A DNA stretch of 7,219 nucleotides from an uncultured bacterium. GTDB taxonomy: Bacteria > Bacillota > Clostridia > Oscillospirales > Ruminococcaceae. Within the stretch, counting starts at the first letter, position 1. Every line of letters starts with the position of its first letter. The position numbers were made by a program, and so were the translations under genes. The notes beneath the pieces are model-generated. The model was not told the DNA's origin. It saw only the letters and a program-made list of their open reading frames with translations, and searched no databases. The DNA is taken from contig CAJMQZ010000101.1 of the NCBI GenBank assembly GCA_905215595.1, positions 1 to 7,219 of the forward strand. Reading direction: 5' to 3'. Below, piece by piece: positions 6,044-7,219 of this stretch.

Positions 6044-6091
6044 GAAAAGAAAAATGGGACAGTAGAATGTCCGCAGGCATTCCACTGTCCC
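6044..6091 (-). terminator. Intrinsic terminator of the transporter gene
   Basis: Arms 6056-6069 and 6078-6091 pair over 14 positions with one internal mismatch (GGGACAGT and GAATG pairing with CATTC and ACTGTCCC) around an 8-nt loop. On the minus strand the hairpin is followed by ATTTTTCTTTTC (6044-6055). It begins 22 nt after the transporter stop codon. Confidence 0.92.
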
Positions 6092-6113
6092 GAAATCCAA
6101 AATATTTTACCTG

Positions 6114-7001
6114 TCAGGCAAACACCGCCACGACCACCTGCATTGCCACGCCCACAAAGGCACCGGCAGCCCATGTCAGGCCGGTAATGAAGAGGTTCTG
6201 CTTCCACGAGGGGTTGGCGCGCCACAGCACAGCCAAGCCCACACCGGCACCGGTGCACAGCCCCGCCACAAGGCTGGAAAAGCGCAGCGCACCCTCCACA
6301 TACAGCTGGGTCAGCAGCACGCTGGCGGCACAGTTGGGGATCAGCCCCACCAGAGCCGCCACCACCGGCTGGAAGAAGCCCATGCCGCCCAGCACCTCGG
6401 CAAACACGTCCTCGCCCACGCCCTCTACGATCATGCCGAACACCAGACTGAAAGCGAAGATGAACACAAAGATCTCCAGCGTGTGGCGCAGCGCCGCCTG
6501 CCAGATGGGCTTTTCGTTGCCCTCGGCATCGCTGTGCTCCTCGTGGCAGTCCACCTCGTCCGCATGGCCAGTGTAGCCGCCCCGCAGCCCTTTGGGCAGC
6601 ACGCCCCGCAGCACAAAGTCCAGCACAAAGCCCACCGCGATGGCGTACACCACCTTGATGACCATCAGGACGGCCAGCTTATCCCAGTAGGCCGGCATGG
6701 AGACCAGCAGCGGGATGGCCTCATCGCTGGTGGCAAGGTACACCGCCATCAGCGTGCCCAGCGTGATGACCCGGGAGGCGTAGAAGTTGGACGCAATGGC
6801 GGAGAAGCCGCACTGCGGCACACAGCCCAGTACCGCGCCCGGCACAGCACCCCAGCGCCCGCCGCCCGCCAGCAGCGCCTCGATGCGCTCGCCGTGGCGG
6901 TGCTCGATATACTCGATCAGCAGGTAGGCCAGAAACAGAAAGGGCAGCATCTTGGCGGTATCCACCAAGGTTTCGCCCAAAACATCCAGAAACAGTTCCA
7001 T
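6114..7001 (-). CDS. Putative manganese/heavy-metal exporter (ArsP_2/DUF2899-like polytopic transporter)
   Basis: This integral membrane protein has 295 residues from the chosen start, with hydrophobic segments near 15-33, 50-105, 109-132, 174-195, 203-235, 243-261 and 268-294. Two related motifs, VPQCGFS (61-67) and IPNCAAS (221-227), sit in equivalent places in the two halves, as expected for a duplicated fold. A hydrophilic loop (141-163) between the halves is rich in His, Cys, Asp and Glu, and a HRHGE patch lies at 34-38. The family is annotated as putative manganese transporter or 10-TM heavy-metal exporter; substrate and direction are not shown by the sequence. A TTG at 7016 would add five residues, but GGAG (7011-7014) is 9 nt from the ATG at 7001 and overlaps that TTG, so ATG is chosen. 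It is transcribed alone, with its own promoter and terminator. Confidence 0.85.
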   Translation of the reverse strand: MELFLDVLGETLVDTAKMLPFLFLAYLLIEYIEHRHGERIEALLAGGGRWGAVPGAVLGCVPQCGFSAIASNFYASRVITLGTLMAVYLATSDEAIPLLVSMPAYWDKLAVLMVIKVVYAIAVGFVLDFVLRGVLPKGLRGGYTGHADEVDCHEEHSDAEGNEKPIWQAALRHTLEIFVFIFAFSLVFGMIVEGVGEDVFAEVLGGMGFFQPVVAALVGLIPNCAASVLLTQLYVEGALRFSSLVAGLCTGAGVGLAVLWRANPSWKQNLFITGLTWAAGAFVGVAMQVVVAVFA

Positions 7002-7010
7002 AAATAATCG

Positions 7011-7014
7011 CTCC
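7011..7014 (-). promoter_or_regulatory. Ribosome binding site that decides the transporter start
   Basis: GGAG on the minus strand is 9 nt before the ATG at 7001. It overlaps the possible TTG start at 7016, which therefore has no usable site of its own. Confidence 0.65.
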
Positions 7015-7017
7015 AAA

Positions 7018-7032
7018 GACCCGCAGAGGGTC
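7018..7032 (-). other. Hairpin in the transporter leader
   Basis: GACCC/GGGTC arms enclose a 5-nt loop and end 3 nt before the GGAG ribosome binding site. There is no following U tract on the minus strand. It may modulate access to the ribosome binding site. The whole leader is only about 70 nt and shows no yybP-ykoY-type metal riboswitch. Confidence 0.4.
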
Positions 7033-7045
7033 GTCTCTCAATAAT

Positions 7046-7130
7046 TTGCAATCAGTTTGCATTTTCGTGCAGGGAAGATTATACACGATATCCTTCCCAA
7101 TTGCAACACCAAATTGCAAATTGGTTGCAA
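7046..7130. promoter_or_regulatory. Cluster of TTGCAA palindromes, candidate operator array
   Basis: The palindromic hexamer TTGCAA occurs exactly at 7046-7051, 7101-7106, 7114-7119 and 7125-7130, with a one-mismatch copy TTGCAT at 7057-7062. Start-to-start spacings of 11, 13 and 11 nt put the copies about one helical turn apart. One copy is the -35 box itself. CCAAATTGCAAATTGG (7109-7124) is an inverted repeat with a single mismatched pair. The motifs flank the promoter on both sides, which suits repression by a dimeric regulator. The regulator is unknown. Confidence 0.6.
7078..7106 (-). promoter_or_regulatory. Promoter of the metal transporter
   Basis: The minus strand reads TTGCAA (7101-7106), a 17-nt spacer, then the perfect -10 box TATAAT (7078-7083). 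The transcription start is predicted near 7071. The -35 box matches consensus at four of six positions and is itself one of the repeated TTGCAA motifs, so a protein bound there would compete with RNA polymerase. Confidence 0.8.
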
Positions 7131-7141
7131 TTTTATGTTAT

Positions 7142-7151
7142 GAAACGTTTC
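7142..7151. promoter_or_regulatory. Perfect palindrome GAAACGTTTC upstream of the transporter promoter
   Basis: A 10-bp perfect palindrome with a central CG lies about 36 bp upstream of the -35 box. The AAACGTTT core is seen in many LacI-family operators. It does not fit the Bacillus cre consensus when aligned on the central CG. The role is unknown and chance occurrence is possible. Confidence 0.3.
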
Positions 7152-7168
7152 TGCGTGCAAAAATCGTG

Positions 7169-7209
7169 AAAAAGGGGTTCTGAAAAGCCCGCAGGCTTTT
7201 CAGAACCCC
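7169..7209 (-). terminator. Intrinsic terminator of a minus-strand gene right of the window
   Basis: Arms 7174-7189 and 7194-7209 are perfectly complementary over 16 bp around the loop CGCA. On the minus strand the hairpin is followed by TTTTT (7169-7173). On the plus strand it is followed by A-rich sequence, so it works leftward. No coding sequence is visible between it and the right edge. Confidence 0.92.
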
Positions 7210-7219
7210 AAATTAAAAA

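Noticed and set aside
7017..7075. Possible manganese riboswitch (yybP-ykoY) in front of the transporter
   Set aside because: The leader is only about 70 nt and shows one small hairpin. The conserved loops of that riboswitch are not visible.

Overview
All genes in the window lie on the minus strand, so transcription runs from high to low coordinates. The window is GC-rich and gene-dense, with AGGAG-type ribosome binding sites, sigma-A-type promoters and XpaC/TelA/Cof-family proteins. This fits a high-GC Firmicute of the Oscillospiraceae (Faecalibacterium/Subdoligranulum-like gut anaerobe). The genus is an inference from general resemblance. No mobile elements, RNA genes or CRISPR arrays were seen.

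Layout in the direction of transcription. (1) A perfect hairpin terminator at the right edge (7169-7209) ends a gene outside the window. (2) A regulatory region of about 170 bp carries repeated TTGCAA motifs overlapping a TTGCAA-17-TATAAT promoter. It drives a monocistronic polytopic transporter of the putative manganese/heavy-metal exporter family (6114-7001), closed by a strong terminator (6044-6091). (3) An extended -10 promoter (6009-6017) drives a two-gene unit: a Cof-type HAD phosphatase (5083-5976), overlapping by ATGA a DNA-deoxyinosine (hypoxanthine-DNA) glycosylase (4598-5086). (4) After about 100 bp with its own promoter (4539-4566) comes a four-gene operon: xpaC-like (3865-4494), telA-like (2670-3821), a divergent LemA-like membrane protein (1910-2668) and a TPM-domain protein with a Gly/Pro/Arg-rich tail (969-1913). 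It ends at a 19-bp hairpin (919-961). (5) A near-consensus promoter (862-890) then drives threonine ammonia-lyase ilvA, whose 3' part runs off the left edge.

The most interesting parts are two. The four-gene operon joins two pairs usually discussed separately, XpaC-TelA and LemA-TPM. Its junctions are 43 nt, 1 nt and a 4-nt overlap, which suggests one envelope or toxic-anion stress assembly: a membrane hairpin protein, a soluble helical partner, and two single-pass proteins whose domains may face the cell exterior. The second is the TTGCAA array in front of the metal transporter, which looks like the operator of an unidentified, perhaps metal-sensing, repressor. Several gene starts are shorter than the longest reading frames; ribosome binding site spacing was used to choose them.
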